Of a stretch of 64,000 nucleotides of DNA, positions 48,130 to 60,302 are shown piece after piece. The notes beneath the pieces are model-generated. The model was not told where the DNA came from, did not search any database, and saw only the letters and a program-made list of their open reading frames with translations. Each line of letters opens with the position of its first letter. The first letter of the stretch is position 1. The DNA comes from Leptobrachium leishanense (Eukaryota; Chordata; Amphibia; Anura; Megophryidae), in NCBI GenBank assembly GCA_009667805.1, contig RXON01001603.1, positions 54,749 to 118,748 of the forward strand, read 5' to 3'. The position numbers and the translations under genes are program-made.

Positions 48130-51100
48130 CTCTCTCTGTGATCCCTCTTTCAACTCTCTCTCTCTCTGATCTATCGTTCATCCCTCTCTCTGATCTCTCA
48201 TCCCTCTCTGTGATCTCTCTCCCGTCCCTCTCTGTGATCTCTCTCCCGTCCCTCTCTGTGATCTCTCCCGTCCCTCTCTGTGATCTCTCTCCCGTCCCTC
48301 TGTGATCTCTCTCCCGTCCCTCTCTGTGATCTCTCTCCCGTCCCTCTCTGTGATCTCTCTCCCGTCCCTCTCTGTGATCTCTCTCCCGTCCCTCTCTGTG
48401 ATCTCTCTCCCCTCCCTCCCTGTGATCTCTCTCCCCTCCCTCCCTGTGATCTCTCTCCCGTCCCTCTCTGTGATCTCTCTCCCGTCCCTCTGTGATCTCT
48501 CTCCCGTCCGTCCCTCTGTGATCTCTCTCCCGTCCGTCCCTCTGTGATCTCTCTCCCGTCCGCCTCCTCTGTGATCTCTCTCCCGTCCCTCTCTGTGATC
48601 TCTCTCCCGTCCCTCCCTGTGATCTCTCTCCCGTCCCTCTGTGATCTATCTCCCGTCCCTGTGATCTCTCTCCCGTCCCTCTGTGATCTCTCTCCCGTCC
48701 CTCTGTGATCTCTCTCCCGTCCCTCTGTGTGATCTCTCTCCCGTCCCTCTGTGATCTCTCTCCCGTCCCTCTGTGATCTCTCTCCCGTCCCTCTGTGATC
48801 TCTCTCCCGTCCGTCCCTCTGTGATCTCTCTCCCGTCCCTCTGTGATCTCTTTCCCGTCCCTCTGTGATCTCTCTCCCGTCCCTCTGTGATCTCTCTCCC
48901 GTCCCTCTGTGATCTCTCTCCCGTCCGTCCCTCTGTGATCTCTCTCCCGTCCCTCCCTCTGTGATCTCTCTCCCGTCCCTCTCTGTGATCTCTCTCCCGT
49001 CCCTCTCTGTGATCTCTCTCCCCTCCCTCCCTGTGATTTCTCTCCCGTCCCTCTGTGATCTCTCTCCCGTCCCTCTGTGATCTCTCTCCCGTCCCTCTGT
49101 GATCTCTCTCCCGTCCCTCTGTGATCTCTCTCCCGTCCGTCCCTCTGTGATCTCTCTCCCGTCCGTCCCTCTGTGATCTCTCTCCCGTCCCTCCCTCTGT
49201 GATCTCTCTCCCGTCCCTCTGTGATCTCTCTCCCGTCCCTCTCTGTGATCTCTCTCCCGTCCCTCTCTGTGATCTCTCTCCCGTCCCTCTCTGTGATCTC
49301 TCTCCCCTCCCTCCCTGTGATCTCTCTCCCGTCCCTGTGATCTCTCTCCCATCCCTCTGTGATCTCTCTCCCGTCCCTCTGTGATCTCTCTCCCGTCCCT
49401 CTGTGATCTCTCTCCCCGTCCCTCTGTGATCTCTCTCCCGTCCTCTGTGATCTCTCTCCCGTCCTCTGTGATCTTCTCTCCCGTCCGTCCTCTGTGATCT
49501 CTCTCTCGTCCGTCCCTCTGTGATCTCTCTCCCGTCCGTCCCTCTGTGATCTCTCTCCCGTCCCTCTGTGATCTCTCTCCCGTCCCTCTGTGATCTCTCT
49601 CCCGTCCCTGTGATCTCTCTCGTCCCTCCCTCTGTGATCTCTCTCTCGTCCCTCCCTCTGTGATCTCTCTCTCGTCCCTCCCTCTGTGATCTCTCTCTCG
49701 TCCCTCCCTCTGTGATCTCTCTCTCGTCCCTCCCTCTGTGATCTCTCTCTCGTCCCTCCCTCTGTGATCTCTCTCTCGTCCCTCCCTCTGTGATCTCTCT
49801 CCCGTCCCTCTCTGTGATCTCTCTCCCGTCCCTCTCTGTGATCTCTCTCCCTCCCTCCCTGTGATTTCTCTCCCGTCCCTCTGTGATCTCTCTCCCGTCC
49901 CTCTGTGATCTCTCTCCCGTCCCTCTGTGATCTCTCTCCCGTCCCTCTGTGATCTCTCTCCCGTCCGTCCCTCTGTGATCTCTCTCCCCGTCCCGTCCCT
50001 GTGATCTCTCTCCCGTCCGTCCCTCTGTGATCTCTCTCCCGTCCCTCCCTCTGTGATCTCTCTCCCGTCCCTCTGTGATCTCTCTCCCGTCCCTCTCTGT
50101 GATCTCTCTCCCGTCCCTCTCTGTGATCTCTCTCCCGTCCCTCTCTGTGATCTCTCTCCCCCCCTCCCTGTGATCTCTCTCCCGTCCCTGTGATCTCTCT
50201 CCCATCCCTCTGTGATCTCTCTCCCATCCCTCTGTGATCTCTCTCTCGTCCCTCTGTGATCTCTCTCCCGTCCCTCTGTGATCTCTCTCCCGTCCCTCTG
50301 TGATCTCTCTCCCGTCCCTCTGTGATCTCTCTCCCGTCCCTCTGTGATCTCTCTCCCGTCCCTCTGTGATCTCTCTCCCGTCCCTCTGTGATCTCTCTCC
50401 CGTCCCTCTGTGATCTCTCTCCCGTCCGTCCCTCTGTGATCTCTCTCCCGTCCGTCCCTCTGTGATCTCTCTCCCGTCCCTCTGTGATCTCTCTCCCGTC
50501 CCTCTGTGATCTCTCTCCCGTCCCTGTGATCTCTCTCGTCCCTCCCTCTGTGATCTCTCTCTCGTCCCTCCCTCTGTGATCTCTCTCTCGTCCCTCCCTC
50601 TGTGATCTCTCTCTCGTCCCTCCCTCTGTGATCTCTCTCTCGTCCCTCCCTCTGTGATCTCTCTCTCGTCCCTCCTCTGTGATCTCTCTCTCGTCCCTCT
50701 CTGTGATCTCTCTCTCGTCCCTCCCTCTCTGATCTCTCTCTCGTCCCTCCCTCTCTGATCTCTCTCTCGTCCCTCCCTCTCTGATCTCTCTCTCGTCCCT
50801 CCCTCTCTGATCTCTCTCTCGTCCCTCCCTCTCTGATCTCTCTCGTCCTGATCTCTCTCTCGTCCTGATCTCTCTCTCGTCCTGATCTCTCTCTCGTCCT
50901 GATCTCTCTCTCATCCCGATCTCTCTCTCGTCCCTCCCTCTCTGATCTCTCTCGTACCTCCCTCTCGTCCTCCCTCTCTGATCTCTCTCGTCCCTCCCTC
51001 TCTGATCTCTCTCGTCCCTCCCTCTCTGATCTCTCTGTCGTCCCTCCCTCTCTGATCTCTCTCTCGTCCCTCTCTGTGTGATCCCTTTCTTTCATCTCTC
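48130..51100. repeat. 22-bp minisatellite, 3 kb (GATCTCTCTCCCGTCCCTCTGT)
   Basis: About 130 tandem copies of a 22-bp C/T-rich unit with length variants of 18, 24 and 26 bp and a right-hand GATCTCTCTCTCGTCCCTCC variant. Rare variant units recur in the same order roughly 830-855 bp apart (for example GTGATTTCTC at 49032 and 49861, and CCCATCCCTC at 49348 and 50201), so blocks were duplicated. The open frames of more than 900 codons on the minus strand (GERDHREGR-like) are artefacts of the strand bias and have no domain. Confidence 0.95.
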
Positions 51101-51214
51101 TCTCCACTGTGTAGTGTTGCCCCGCCCCCGCATGCTGCCCCCTCCTCCTCCTCCCTACAGAGGTGAGATGGGAGGGAGCAGGCAGGGGGGCCTCAGTAAG
51201 TTAAACTAACACAT

Positions 51215-51220
51215 TTTATT
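51215..51220 (-). promoter_or_regulatory. Possible polyadenylation signal of the zinc-finger gene
   Basis: TTTATT on the plus strand is AATAAA on the minus strand, about 210 bp downstream of the stop codon at 51427. It is a plausible signal, but the match is short and the position is not otherwise supported. Confidence 0.3.
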
Positions 51221-51426
51221 TATGCTTGTGTTAACTTTCCCCTCTGAGTCATTTTTCTAATTACAACAAAAACTGTTGGCGCTTAATGACCCCTTCCCTT
51301 CAGGTGAGATAAGATCAGAGGACGAGACGAAGCCTTTCCCAGAGTGTTTCACCGCCAAGTCCTCCCATACTGAACAAGAAACCTCTGTAGTAAAACAATT
51401 CCCATTAAAAGCACTGGAATCTCTTT

Positions 51427-52837
51427 TCACCTGTGAAGCTTTTTATGTCTTGAAAGATGTGAGGCCTGGGTAAAACATTCCCCACATTCTACGCATTTAT
51501 ATGGTTTCTCTCCTGTGTGAATCCTTTTATGTGCTGCAAGCGATGAGTTGTCAGAAAAACATTTTCCACGTTCAGAACAATTAAATGTTTTTTCTCCTGT
51601 GTGAATAAATGTATGCGTTTTAAGACTTGAGGCCTGCGTAAAACATTTCCCACATTCAAGGCATTTAAATGGTTTCTCTCCTGTGTGGATCCTTTTATGA
51701 GCTGCAAGATTTGTTGCCCTGTTAAATCCTTTTCCACATTCAGGACATTTAAATGGTTTTTCTCCTGTGTGATTCAAATTATGTATAGCAAGAGATGAGG
51801 CCACAGCAAAACTTTTCCCACATTCAAAGCATTCAAAGGGTTTTTTTACCATGTGAATAATTTTATGTTTTGCTAGATTTGAAGCCACGGAAAAACATTT
51901 TCCACATTCAGGGCATTTAAATGGTTTTTCTCCTGTGTGACTCAAGTTATGTGTTGCAAGATATGAGGACCGAATGAAACCTTTCCCACATTCAAGGCAT
52001 TTGAATGGTTTTTCTCCTATGTGAATCATTTTATGTGCTGCAAGATTTGAGGCTCGAGTGAAACCTTTCCCACATTCAGTGCATTGAAACGGTTTTCTTC
52101 GTGTGTGAATACTCCGATGATTTGTAAGAGCAATACTGTCTGTAAAATGTTCCCCACATTCAGGACATGAGAATGTTTGTCCTTCTGGGTGAACGTGTTG
52201 GTGTTTATAGGCTGACTCTGGAGTAGAATTCTCTCCACAAAGAATAAGTGAAAATGGCTCTTCTCCCATATTAGTTTCATGTGTCACAACAAGGTCAGAC
52301 TCATTATATGAGACTTTCCCCATTTCAGAAGAAGGCACTGAATGTCCTGTATAAACTGAATTACGAGTGAGGAGATCTGTATAATATATCCTGTGATCTG
52401 GCTTTCTGGATTCTATTAAGGACTCGCTATGGTTTATTCCACTGGATCTGTTTCTAAATATTCTCCAAAATTACCAGGTGCATATTCTGTCTGTTCATCA
52501 CACGAGGCCGGTTCCTCCTTCATATCAGGAGGTGAATATTCTGTATGATTTGGGGGTTTATACATGTCGGGGTCTGTGAGGTTTCCTTCGTCACACGAGG
52601 TCGGTTCCTCCTTCATATCAGGGGGTGAATGTTCTGTCCGTTCTGTGGTTGGATAAATATCTTTCTCCGGGACGTGTCTGTCCTCGGTGGTCAGAGATTC
52701 TCGCTCTGTGTTGGCTGCAGATTCAGCTCGTGCTGGTGTTTCCCTGTTCAGAGCCTTTTCCTCATTATTGGTTTTACGTTGAGTTCCAGTATCAGGTAAA
52801 GAAGCCGGAGTGTGAGATTCAACAGATACAGATTGAT
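51427..52837 (-). CDS. C2H2 zinc-finger gene, last exon (linker and nine fingers); apparent frameshift
   Basis: This is the likely terminal exon of a KRAB-like zinc-finger transcription factor. An acceptor (TTTTTTCCCAATAG on the minus strand) precedes it at 52838, and its phase fits the exon ending at 62013. The first part (to about 52440) is an acidic spacer with two PPDMKEEP.SCDE repeats, a style known from frog zinc-finger proteins. The finger part runs to 51427: nine C2H2 fingers joined by HTGEKPF-type linkers (ECGKGFTRASNLAAHK and similar). Finger eight has CSERGKC, so one zinc-binding cysteine is replaced by arginine. The spacer frame stops at 52434, while the finger frame is open only below 52471, so a shift lies within about 40 bp. 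This is either an inactivating mutation or a sequence error. Confidence 0.85.
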
Positions 52838-53044
52838 CTATTGGGAAAAAACACATTGACACGTGAGACGTTCATTCAGGAACACGTCTATTATACGGCA
52901 CAGCCAACATTCCAGGGGATTATTGGGACACGTTGCTCTGGGATTGGACACAAACATTATGAGAATTTTAAAGGAGAGATGCGTATTCAGGCGCCACCTG
53001 GTGGTTGAGTTGAGTAATGAGACTGATTAGTGTGCCGGAATTGG

Positions 53045-53165
53045 AAGCTTATTTATTTACAAAGGATTTTACCAGGAAGGATACATTGAGATTTCTCTCA
53101 TTTTCAAGTATGTCCTGGGTTAAATAACTGAGTTGTTGCATTTTACTACTTTGTATTTCTGTAAG
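53045..53165. mobile_element. LINE/SINE tail fragment in intron 3
   Basis: CAAAGGATTTTACCAGGAAG, TTTTCAAGTATGTCCTGGGT and TTGCATTTTACTACTTTG are the same tail as at 57925. It is flanked by nothing that I can pair. Confidence 0.75.
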
Positions 53166-53389
53166 TTATTAACACAAAACAAATATAGAGATTGTCATGC
53201 CCCATGATTTATTGTATATTTTCTGTTTTGTGTTGAATCTGCCATTGCTGCTTACATGCTATTGGGTTCATAGCTATTTTGTCCCTTCTGGGTTTCCCTA
53301 GCTTTCTATATCAAGTTAGTTTCCACCCCTCTGCTCAGTGTCTTGTTGTTAGTTACTTCCTGGTCACATAGCAGCCATTCTGTGCTCAC

Positions 53390-55001
53390 TAGGCTTGTGC
53401 ACCGATTTTTTTTTTTTTTCGGTTCGATTCGATTTTTCGGATTTTTAAACTTTTCGATTCGGCTCGTTTCGACCGATTTCTGTTTCGATTCGGTTCGGCT
53501 CGACTCGTTTTTCGTGTACATTTTTTTTTCGGAATTTCGACCATTTTTAGTATTTTCGTGTCACTTAGCTCGTTTTTTGTATCGACTTTTCGGAAATTTT
53601 CGTAATTGTAAATGGTTTCGGAATATCGACCATTTTTCGTATTTCGTGTCACTTAGCTCGTTTTTTGTATCGACATAGAAAATTCCAAGACTTATCAAAA
53701 TCCAGATTGGAGAGGTAATGTATGAAATTAAGGAATTTATGTAATTATATATATATTTGTAGATATTCTTGCAACATAGACTGAGATTTCTCAGATACGG
53801 TTAGATCCAGAATCGAAATATCTTTATTCTGCAGATAAAGATGTGAAGAAGTGGATATAAGGATTTATTCTAGAGAAATGTTGTAAGATTGATACCAATA
53901 TATATATTGAATCTGGAAATTACTGTGATTAAATTTAATAAGCAAGGAATTATATAACTACAAAATAAAAAGTAAAAGATTAGAAATTTAATTTGCGAGA
54001 TTAGGGGAGGATTTACTAAATAAATTTTATTACTTATCCTTTTAAATTAGCTCACCTTTTGTTGATCCAGCATAGAGAGATTATATATATATATATAAGA
54101 GCTGGCTGGTTAAACATTGTTTGCTGGGAAATGTATGTTGTATTAAGCAAAAATGTTTATTAACCATTTGTGTATTCGTAACTAACTGATAAGGTAAATG
54201 ATATTAATCATATATGCAGTTACTAACCGGAGATACATATATTGTGAAGCTAGTTTTTATGTGCTGATGGATTGTGGTTTATAAATTTTTATTTATGATA
54301 TGAGATTTGAAACTTTTTTGTATACGTAATATGTTATCGTCCAATTATTGTATTTTTCAAAGCAAAACACAGACAATTAAAAGAATTTAGGAGAAGTCCT
54401 AGGAAATATAAACGATTGATATTTGTGTCTCGTATAAATTTCTTATGAAATAATAATCCCTGATATATTGGAGGCAACTGCCGAGATAGTCCAATATAGA
54501 CATATTGGAGGCTTGGCTGAGAAGTCCAATATATAGAATGTGTTGTATTCACGTGCAGAGATTATATCCGACAGATGGCCGTCTTCACTAACGATTTAGA
54601 TGGCCAGCGGAGGCGAGCGAGGTGAATGATTGGCTTAAACCGAGCGTGCCCTCTGGCCGTGATGGATCCCACCTCTCCCGGATCTTCCTGAAGTGTTTGC
54701 AAGCATCACGGAGCCCGCATTCACTGCCACGAGACTACCGGAACTTCCAGGAGACTTGGGATCCAGAGCAGGGCAATTTTTTTTTTTTTCGGAACCTCTG
54801 TTCTCCTCGTTTCAAAGCAATAAATTTCGATTTGACACATTTCAAGTACATTCGAAAATTCCAAAAATATATCGTTTCGGCTCGGAAAACTTTTCGGATC
54901 TGCCATTTTCGGATCTAAAAATTTTCGTAAAATCGGCCGCATCCGAAAACACGAATCGGGAAATTTCGTGAAAATTCCGAAACCCGAAACACACATCCCT
55001 A
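53390..55001. mobile_element. hAT element with GTGCTCAC duplication
   Basis: GTGCTCAC stands at 53382-53389 and 55002-55009. The ends are inverted: TAGGCTTGTGCACCG on the left and the complement of TAGGGATGTGTGTTTCGG on the right. The subterminal regions are full of TTCGGTTTCG and TTTTCGGA words, inverted between the two sides. There is no transposase; the middle (53740-54780) is AT-rich. It sits in intron 3 of the zinc-finger gene. Confidence 0.9.
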
Positions 55002-55238
55002 GTGCTCACTGCTGGACAAAACTAATGTCTTTCTACCTGCATTGCTGTACACTATTCAAGATTGTCAGTCTGATCATTAAACTCTTCAACTGGATTCATC
55101 TTTCTACGTGCCAGTTTTGCTGAGTTGAAGCTATCTGCTGAACTTCAACGTGTGAGTACTGGTCAAATACAGATGTAGCTAGTCTAAAGCGCCCACGCCT
55201 CACAGCTTTGTTTAGGGAAGCAGAATACAGATTATTTC

Positions 55239-56277
55239 CTACATAATTATTTTTCTGTTAGTCATTGTTACATGTTTACAGGTACATTCCGTATTGAGGT
55301 ATGTTAATAGGGAGCTCTTAAGGGACTTTAGACTGGGGGAAGATTTGATGGCGTCTGGGATGTTATTCCATAATTGTGGTGCTCTGGAGGAAAATGAGGA
55401 TCGAGCCACTTGCTTTTTGTATTGTGGTATTGCAAGTAAGGTGCAGGTCCTGGATCGGAGGTTATAGGATGAGGGAACTGCCGGGGGAAGCAGTCTATTC
55501 AGGTAGGGTGGTAGCTTCCCAGAAAAGCTCTTTATCACCAGGTTGGAAAGGTGAAGGGTGCGCCTAGATTCCAGCGATGGCCAGTTTAGCTCTTTTAACC
55601 TGTCACAATGGTGTGTTATGTAGTTACATGGTAGCACAAAGTGGCAGAATGAGCTATACAATGTGGTAAGTTTCTGGAGGGGTGTTTGAGGGGCAGCTGC
55701 ATACACGACATCTCTGTATTCAATAGACGGAATAAGCCTTTGTTGTACAATCTGCTTTCTTACCGTGGGCCTCAGGCAGGATTTGTTTCTGTACAGGGCA
55801 CCTAGTTTGGGGTAAAGTTTAGATGAGAGTTTTTCGATGTGGGGGCCAAAGGATAGATTAGGGTCTAACCACATACCTAGATATTTGAGAGAAGTGACTG
55901 TGGTCAGCATCTCTTTTGTTCTTGTCCTGACACATAGATGGGGTGTTTGCAATTTATGTAGTTTAGGTGCTGTTCCAAAGAGCATCGTTACAGTTTTGTC
56001 AGTATTTAGAAAAAGTTTGTTGTATTTGATCCACTTTTCTACCTCTGTGAATTGTTCTTGCAGCACGGCCTCCAGCTGTGGGAGATTTGGTTTGCTGGTA
56101 TAGATTACAGTGTCGTCTGCGTACATGTGTACAGTTGAGGCTTTGCAGACATTGGCCAGATCATTTATGAATATCGTGAATAGTAGGGGGCCGAGTATTG
56201 AGCCTTGGGACACCGCATGTGACTGGGAGGGGGAGGGAGGAGCTGTCAGAAATGGACACCTATCGTGACCAGATACA
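55239..56277 (-). pseudogene. Rex1-like (CR1-group) LINE, C-terminal half of RT
   Basis: A 324-codon frame on the minus strand begins at RT motif B (SQGSILGPLLFTIFINDL) and contains the catalytic VHMYADDTVIY, TSLKYLGMWLDPNLSF and a long C-terminal region (LPPYLNRLLPPAVPSSYNLR, SSRAPQLWNNIPDAIKSS). The frame is open to its stop, but the endonuclease and the first part of RT are missing, so it is 5'-truncated. A close relative lies at 57925-59760. The clade name is my best guess from motif style. Confidence 0.85.
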
Positions 56278-56279
56278 TA

Positions 56280-57922
56280 CAGTCAGGTCCAGAAATATTG
56301 GGACATCGACACAATTCTAACATCTTTGGCACTATACACCACCACCACAATGGAGTTGGAATGAAACAAACACAATGTGCTTTAACAGCAGACTGTCGGC
56401 TTTAATTTGAGGGTATGTACATCCAACTCCGGTGCACGGGGTAGGACTTACAGCAGTTTGCAGATGTGCTTCCCACTTGTTAAAGGGACCAAAAGTAATG
56501 GGACAGAATAATAATCATAAATCAAACTTTCCCTTCTTAATACTTGGTTGCAAATCCTTTGCAGTCAATCACAGCCTGAAGTCTGGAACGCATAGACATC
56601 ACCAGACGCTGGGTTTCATCACTGGTGATGCTCTGCCAGGCCTCTACTGCAACTGTCTTCAGTTCCTGCTTGTTCTTGGGGCATTTTCCCTTCAGTTTTG
56701 TCTTCAGCAAGTGAAATGCATGCTCAATGGGATTCAGGTCAGGTGATTGACTTGGCCATTGCATAACATTCCACTTCTGTCCCTTCAAAAACTCTTTGGT
56801 TGCTTTTGCAGTATGCTTTGGGTCATTGTCCATCTGCACTGTGAAGCGCCGTCCAATGAATTCTGCAGCATTTGGCTGAATCTGAGCAGATAATATTGCC
56901 CGAAACACTTCAGAATTCATCCTGCTGCTTTTGTCAGCAGTCACATCATCAATAAATACAAGAGAACCAATTCCATTGGCAGCCATACATGCCCACGCCA
57001 TGACACTACCACCACCATGCCTCACTGATGAGGTGGTATGCTTAGGATCATGAGCAGTTCCTTTCCTTTTCCATACTCTTCTCTTCCCATCACTCTGGTA
57101 CAAGTTGATCTTGGTCTCACCTGTCCATAGGATCTTGTTCCAGAACTGTGAAGGCATTGTTAGGTGTTGTTTGGCAAACTCTAATCTGGCCTTCCTGTTT
57201 TTGAGGCTCACCAATGGTTTACATCTTGTGGTGAACCCTCTGTATTCACTCTGGTGTAGTCTTCTCTTGATTGTTGACTTTGACACACATACAGCTACCT
57301 CTTGCAGAGTATTCTTGATCTGGCCAACTGTTGTGAAGGGTGTTTTCTTCACCAGGGAAAGAATTCTTCGGTCATCCACCACAGTTGTTTTCCGTGTTCT
57401 CCCGGGTCTTTTGGTGTTGCTGAGCTCACCGGTGCATTCCTTCTTTTTGAGAATGTTCCAATGTTCTTGCTATCTCTCTGAGGGTTTATTTTGTTTCTTC
57501 AGCCTAATGATGGCTTGCTTCACTGATAGTGACAGCTCTTTGGATCTCATCTTGAGAGTTGACAGCAACAGATTCCAAATGCAAATAGCACACTTGAAAT
57601 GAACGCTGGGCCTTTTATCTGCACATTGTAATTGGGGTAATGAGGGAATATCACACACCTGGCCATGGAACAGCTGAGAAGCCAATTGTCCCATTACTTT
57701 TGGTCCCTTAACAAGTGGGAGGCACAGCAGTTTGCAGATGTGCCTCCCACTTGTTAAGTCTTAAACCGTTCACCTGAGTTGGATGTACATACCCTCAAAT
57801 TAAAGCTGACAGTCTGCAGTTAAAGCACATTGTGTTTGTTTCATTCCAACTCCATTGTGGTGGCGTATAGAGCCAAAGATGTTAGAATTGTGTCGATGTC
57901 CCAATATTTCTGGACCTGACTG
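56280..57922 (-). mobile_element. Complete Tc1-like transposon, 1643 bp
   Basis: It begins CAGTCAGGTCCAGAAATATT and ends with the complement, flanked by TA on both sides. Terminal repeats extend well inward (GGACATCGACACAATTCTAA, then the CCTCAAATTAAAGC region). It is inserted between the two Rex1-like LINE fragments. Confidence 0.95.
56537..57550 (-). pseudogene. Tc1-type transposase, N-terminal frameshift and altered first catalytic residue
   Basis: The start is MRSKELSLSVKQAIIRLKKQ at 57550, followed by a stop and frame change after KPSER. The main frame (56537-57382) runs from the DNA-binding linker to the C-terminus. It has ILWTGETKINLYQSDG, GGGSVMAWACMA, QMDNDPKHTAKATK and SPDLNPIEHAFHLLK. 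In the first motif the family has WTDE; here glycine replaces the aspartate. The second aspartate and the glutamate are intact, and the end (CKGFATKY) is complete. Confidence 0.92.
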
Positions 57923-57924
57923 TA

Positions 57925-59760
57925 TTTATTTATTTATAAAGGATTTTACCAGGAAGGATACATTGAGATTTCTCTCGTTTTCAAGTATGTCTTGGGTTCA
58001 AGAACATGGTTACAGAAATACAAAGTAGTAAAATGCAAGAAATTAACACAGATCAACAGAAAATAAATATGTAGGAAATATAGTCACTATCAGGGTTATC
58101 CAAAGAGATCCGAATTGCTTGAGAAAGGTAACCGAACGCTGAAAATCAGCGTTCGGTTACCTTTCCTGGCCATTCGGCTATCCAGAGAGCAGGCAATTCG
58201 CCAAATCCTGGCGAATTGCCTGCACATACGGTGCCTGTTCGGTCCCTGTTCGAGGGCAGTGAAATCCCCATAGAGAAGCACTGCTTCGGCTATTCAGAGA
58301 ACACAAACCAGCAGTGAAAGGTTCCCCTAATGCCCTGCCATTCGGTGGTTTAATTCGGCAAATTTATTCAGGAGAATCCCATAGGCTTCAATGTTAAAAA
58401 TATTCCCGTTTTAATTCAATATCTAATAAACCGTTCATTATAAAATTCTGCAGCAAAAAGTCTCTTATTTATAGATTTTTTAGGATACTTTAAGCATTTT
58501 TCTGTTTGTTTTTTTTTTTTTTTTTTTATTAAAAGTCCGATTTTTTTTTTTTTTTTTTTTTTTTTTTTCAGTTTACTTATTTTTTTTGTAACAGCCCTCT
58601 TTATTATCATTCCCTGGACCTCCTGTGAAAATTTCAGACATTTTCGCTCAGTAGTTTTTTTGCAAACAGCGTTTCTTTTTCCCAGATTCATACAAATGGT
58701 TTTTCTAATTTATTCACTGCCTCCTCTACGTCACAGCTGCTTCTGTGTGATTCGGCTCATGTTCGGCTCCTGTTCGGCTCCTGTTCCTCTTTTTCAAAGG
58801 TTAATCCAGATGTTTTTGCTTGTTTTCAGCGTACATTCGGTTAGTTTTCGTCAGGTTTACGGCAGCTTTTCCCTGCAATTCGGGGACCCTGTGATGCTGC
58901 TGAATACCTACACGCAGGTCACCTAAATGCAATCGGCAAAAGGAACCGAATTGAAGAGAACGAAAAGTCACCGAACGTGCGGTGACTTTTCGAATCTCTT
59001 TGGATAACCCTGTATGTTACATGTTTACAGGTGCATTCCTTATTGAGGTATGTTAATATGGAGCTCTTAAGGGACTTTAGACTGGGGGAAGATTTGATGG
59101 CGTCTGGAAGGTTATTCCATAATTGTGGTGCTCTGGAGGAAAATGAGGATCGAGACACTTGCTTTTTATATTGTGGTATTGCAAGTAAGGTGCAGGTCCT
59201 GGACCGGAGGTTATAGGATGAGGGAACTGCTGAGGGAAGCAGCCTATTCAGGTAGGGTGGTAGCTTTCCAGAAAAGCTCTTAAACAGTAGGTTGAAAAGG
59301 TGAAGGGTGCGTCTAGATTCCAGCGACGGCCAGTTTAGTTCTTTTAACATGTCACAATGGTGGGTCATGTAGTTACATTGTAGCACAAAGCGACAGAATG
59401 AGTTATACAATGTAAGTTTCTGGAGGTGCGTTTGCGGGTCGCCTGCATACACTACATCTCTGTATTCAATAGCCGGCATAAGCATTTGTTGTACACTCTG
59501 CTTTCTTACCGCGGGGCTCAGGCAGGATTTGTTTCTGTACAGGGCACCGTATGATTGAAACCAGGTTAGCGTGCGATCCCCAATACCAAATTTTTTGTAA
59601 TAGGATGCCATGGTCTGTGTCAAAGGCCTTGGCAAAATCAAGGAAGATGGCTCCAGTTAAGTCTACGTGCCAGTATGTTGAGTAAATGTGCTTCTGTGCA
59701 ACAAGTGACAGTGCAATAGTGCTGGCTAGCACAAAATTAATAGTAATGTGCAATGTAACA
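57925..59760 (-). mobile_element. Rex1-like LINE, internally deleted, holding a MITE
   Basis: The 3' tail lies at 57925-58090 (ACCAGGAAGGATACATTGAG, GTTACAGAAATACAAAGTAG). A MITE (58091-59012) interrupts it. Coding sequence follows from 59013 to about 59753. The C-terminal region (GALYRNKSCL to SSRAPQLWNNLPDAIKSS) is close to the copy at 55239, but RT motif A (GAIFLDFAKAFDT near 59640) is joined almost directly to it. Motif B and the YADD motif are therefore deleted. Confidence 0.85.
58091..59012. mobile_element. CAGGGTTAT-family element with TAT duplication, 922 bp
   Basis: It begins CAGGGTTATCCAAAGAGATC and ends GAATCTCTTTGGATAACCCTG, with TAT on both sides. It has internal hairpins (GGTAACCGAACGCTGA against TCAGCGTTCGGTTACC, and AAAAGTCACCG against CGGTGACTTTT) and a poly(T) region at 58508-58570. 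The related LINE at 55239-56277 has the corresponding site without the insert (about 55258-55275), which supports the boundaries. Confidence 0.88.
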
Positions 59761-60302
59761 GCGCAGAGGCTGATGGATATAAATGAGCAAATTAATTATT
59801 ATTAAAAAAAAATCAACTTCTGTATACTTTGAATTGGTAGGAAATTAACCCGATGCAATGGAAAAATTAATAAATGAATATAGACAATATACAGATGACA
59901 TTAAACTAATAATAAATGCAGGGTCTCGACCTTATTACACCCACTGATGAAGCTCCTGTGAGCGAAACGCATTTTCGGTGTATTTTATGTCAATTTATTC
60001 AGGATAAGAAATAAAACTAATTTTATTCACGTCTGTTTTATTTTGGAGAAGTTACCTACCACCACTACATCGCCCCAGTGGACCCTGAACAGGGGAGGGG
60101 ATCCGGTGCCCCTTTTGTTTCATTGGCTAACAGGCACCACATAATGTGAATAATATTCTGCATACTCTAGTGCTTAACACTCGTTCCAACAGTCTATAAA
60201 TCGTTTATTTTTTGCTTTTTCTGAGGGTTCTTCAATCAGAAACTCTGTGTACCGGGATATCGAATTACTTCTGAAGATTTATTTCCACCTGTACCTGCGC
60301 TG
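59761..60302. other. Unassigned; hammerhead-like core near 59944
   Basis: No coding signal. CTGATGA (59944-59950), a 4-bp stem GCTC/GAGC, and GAAAC (59964-59968) resemble a hammerhead ribozyme core of the kind found in Penelope-like retroelements. One extra base and a weak stem I make it at best a decayed copy. See findings. Confidence 0.4.

Noticed and set aside
48047..51107. Minus-strand open frames of 519 to 969 codons with RERDHREG-type repeats
   Set aside because: Artefact of the 22-bp minisatellite lacking stop codons on that strand; three overlapping frames are equally open.
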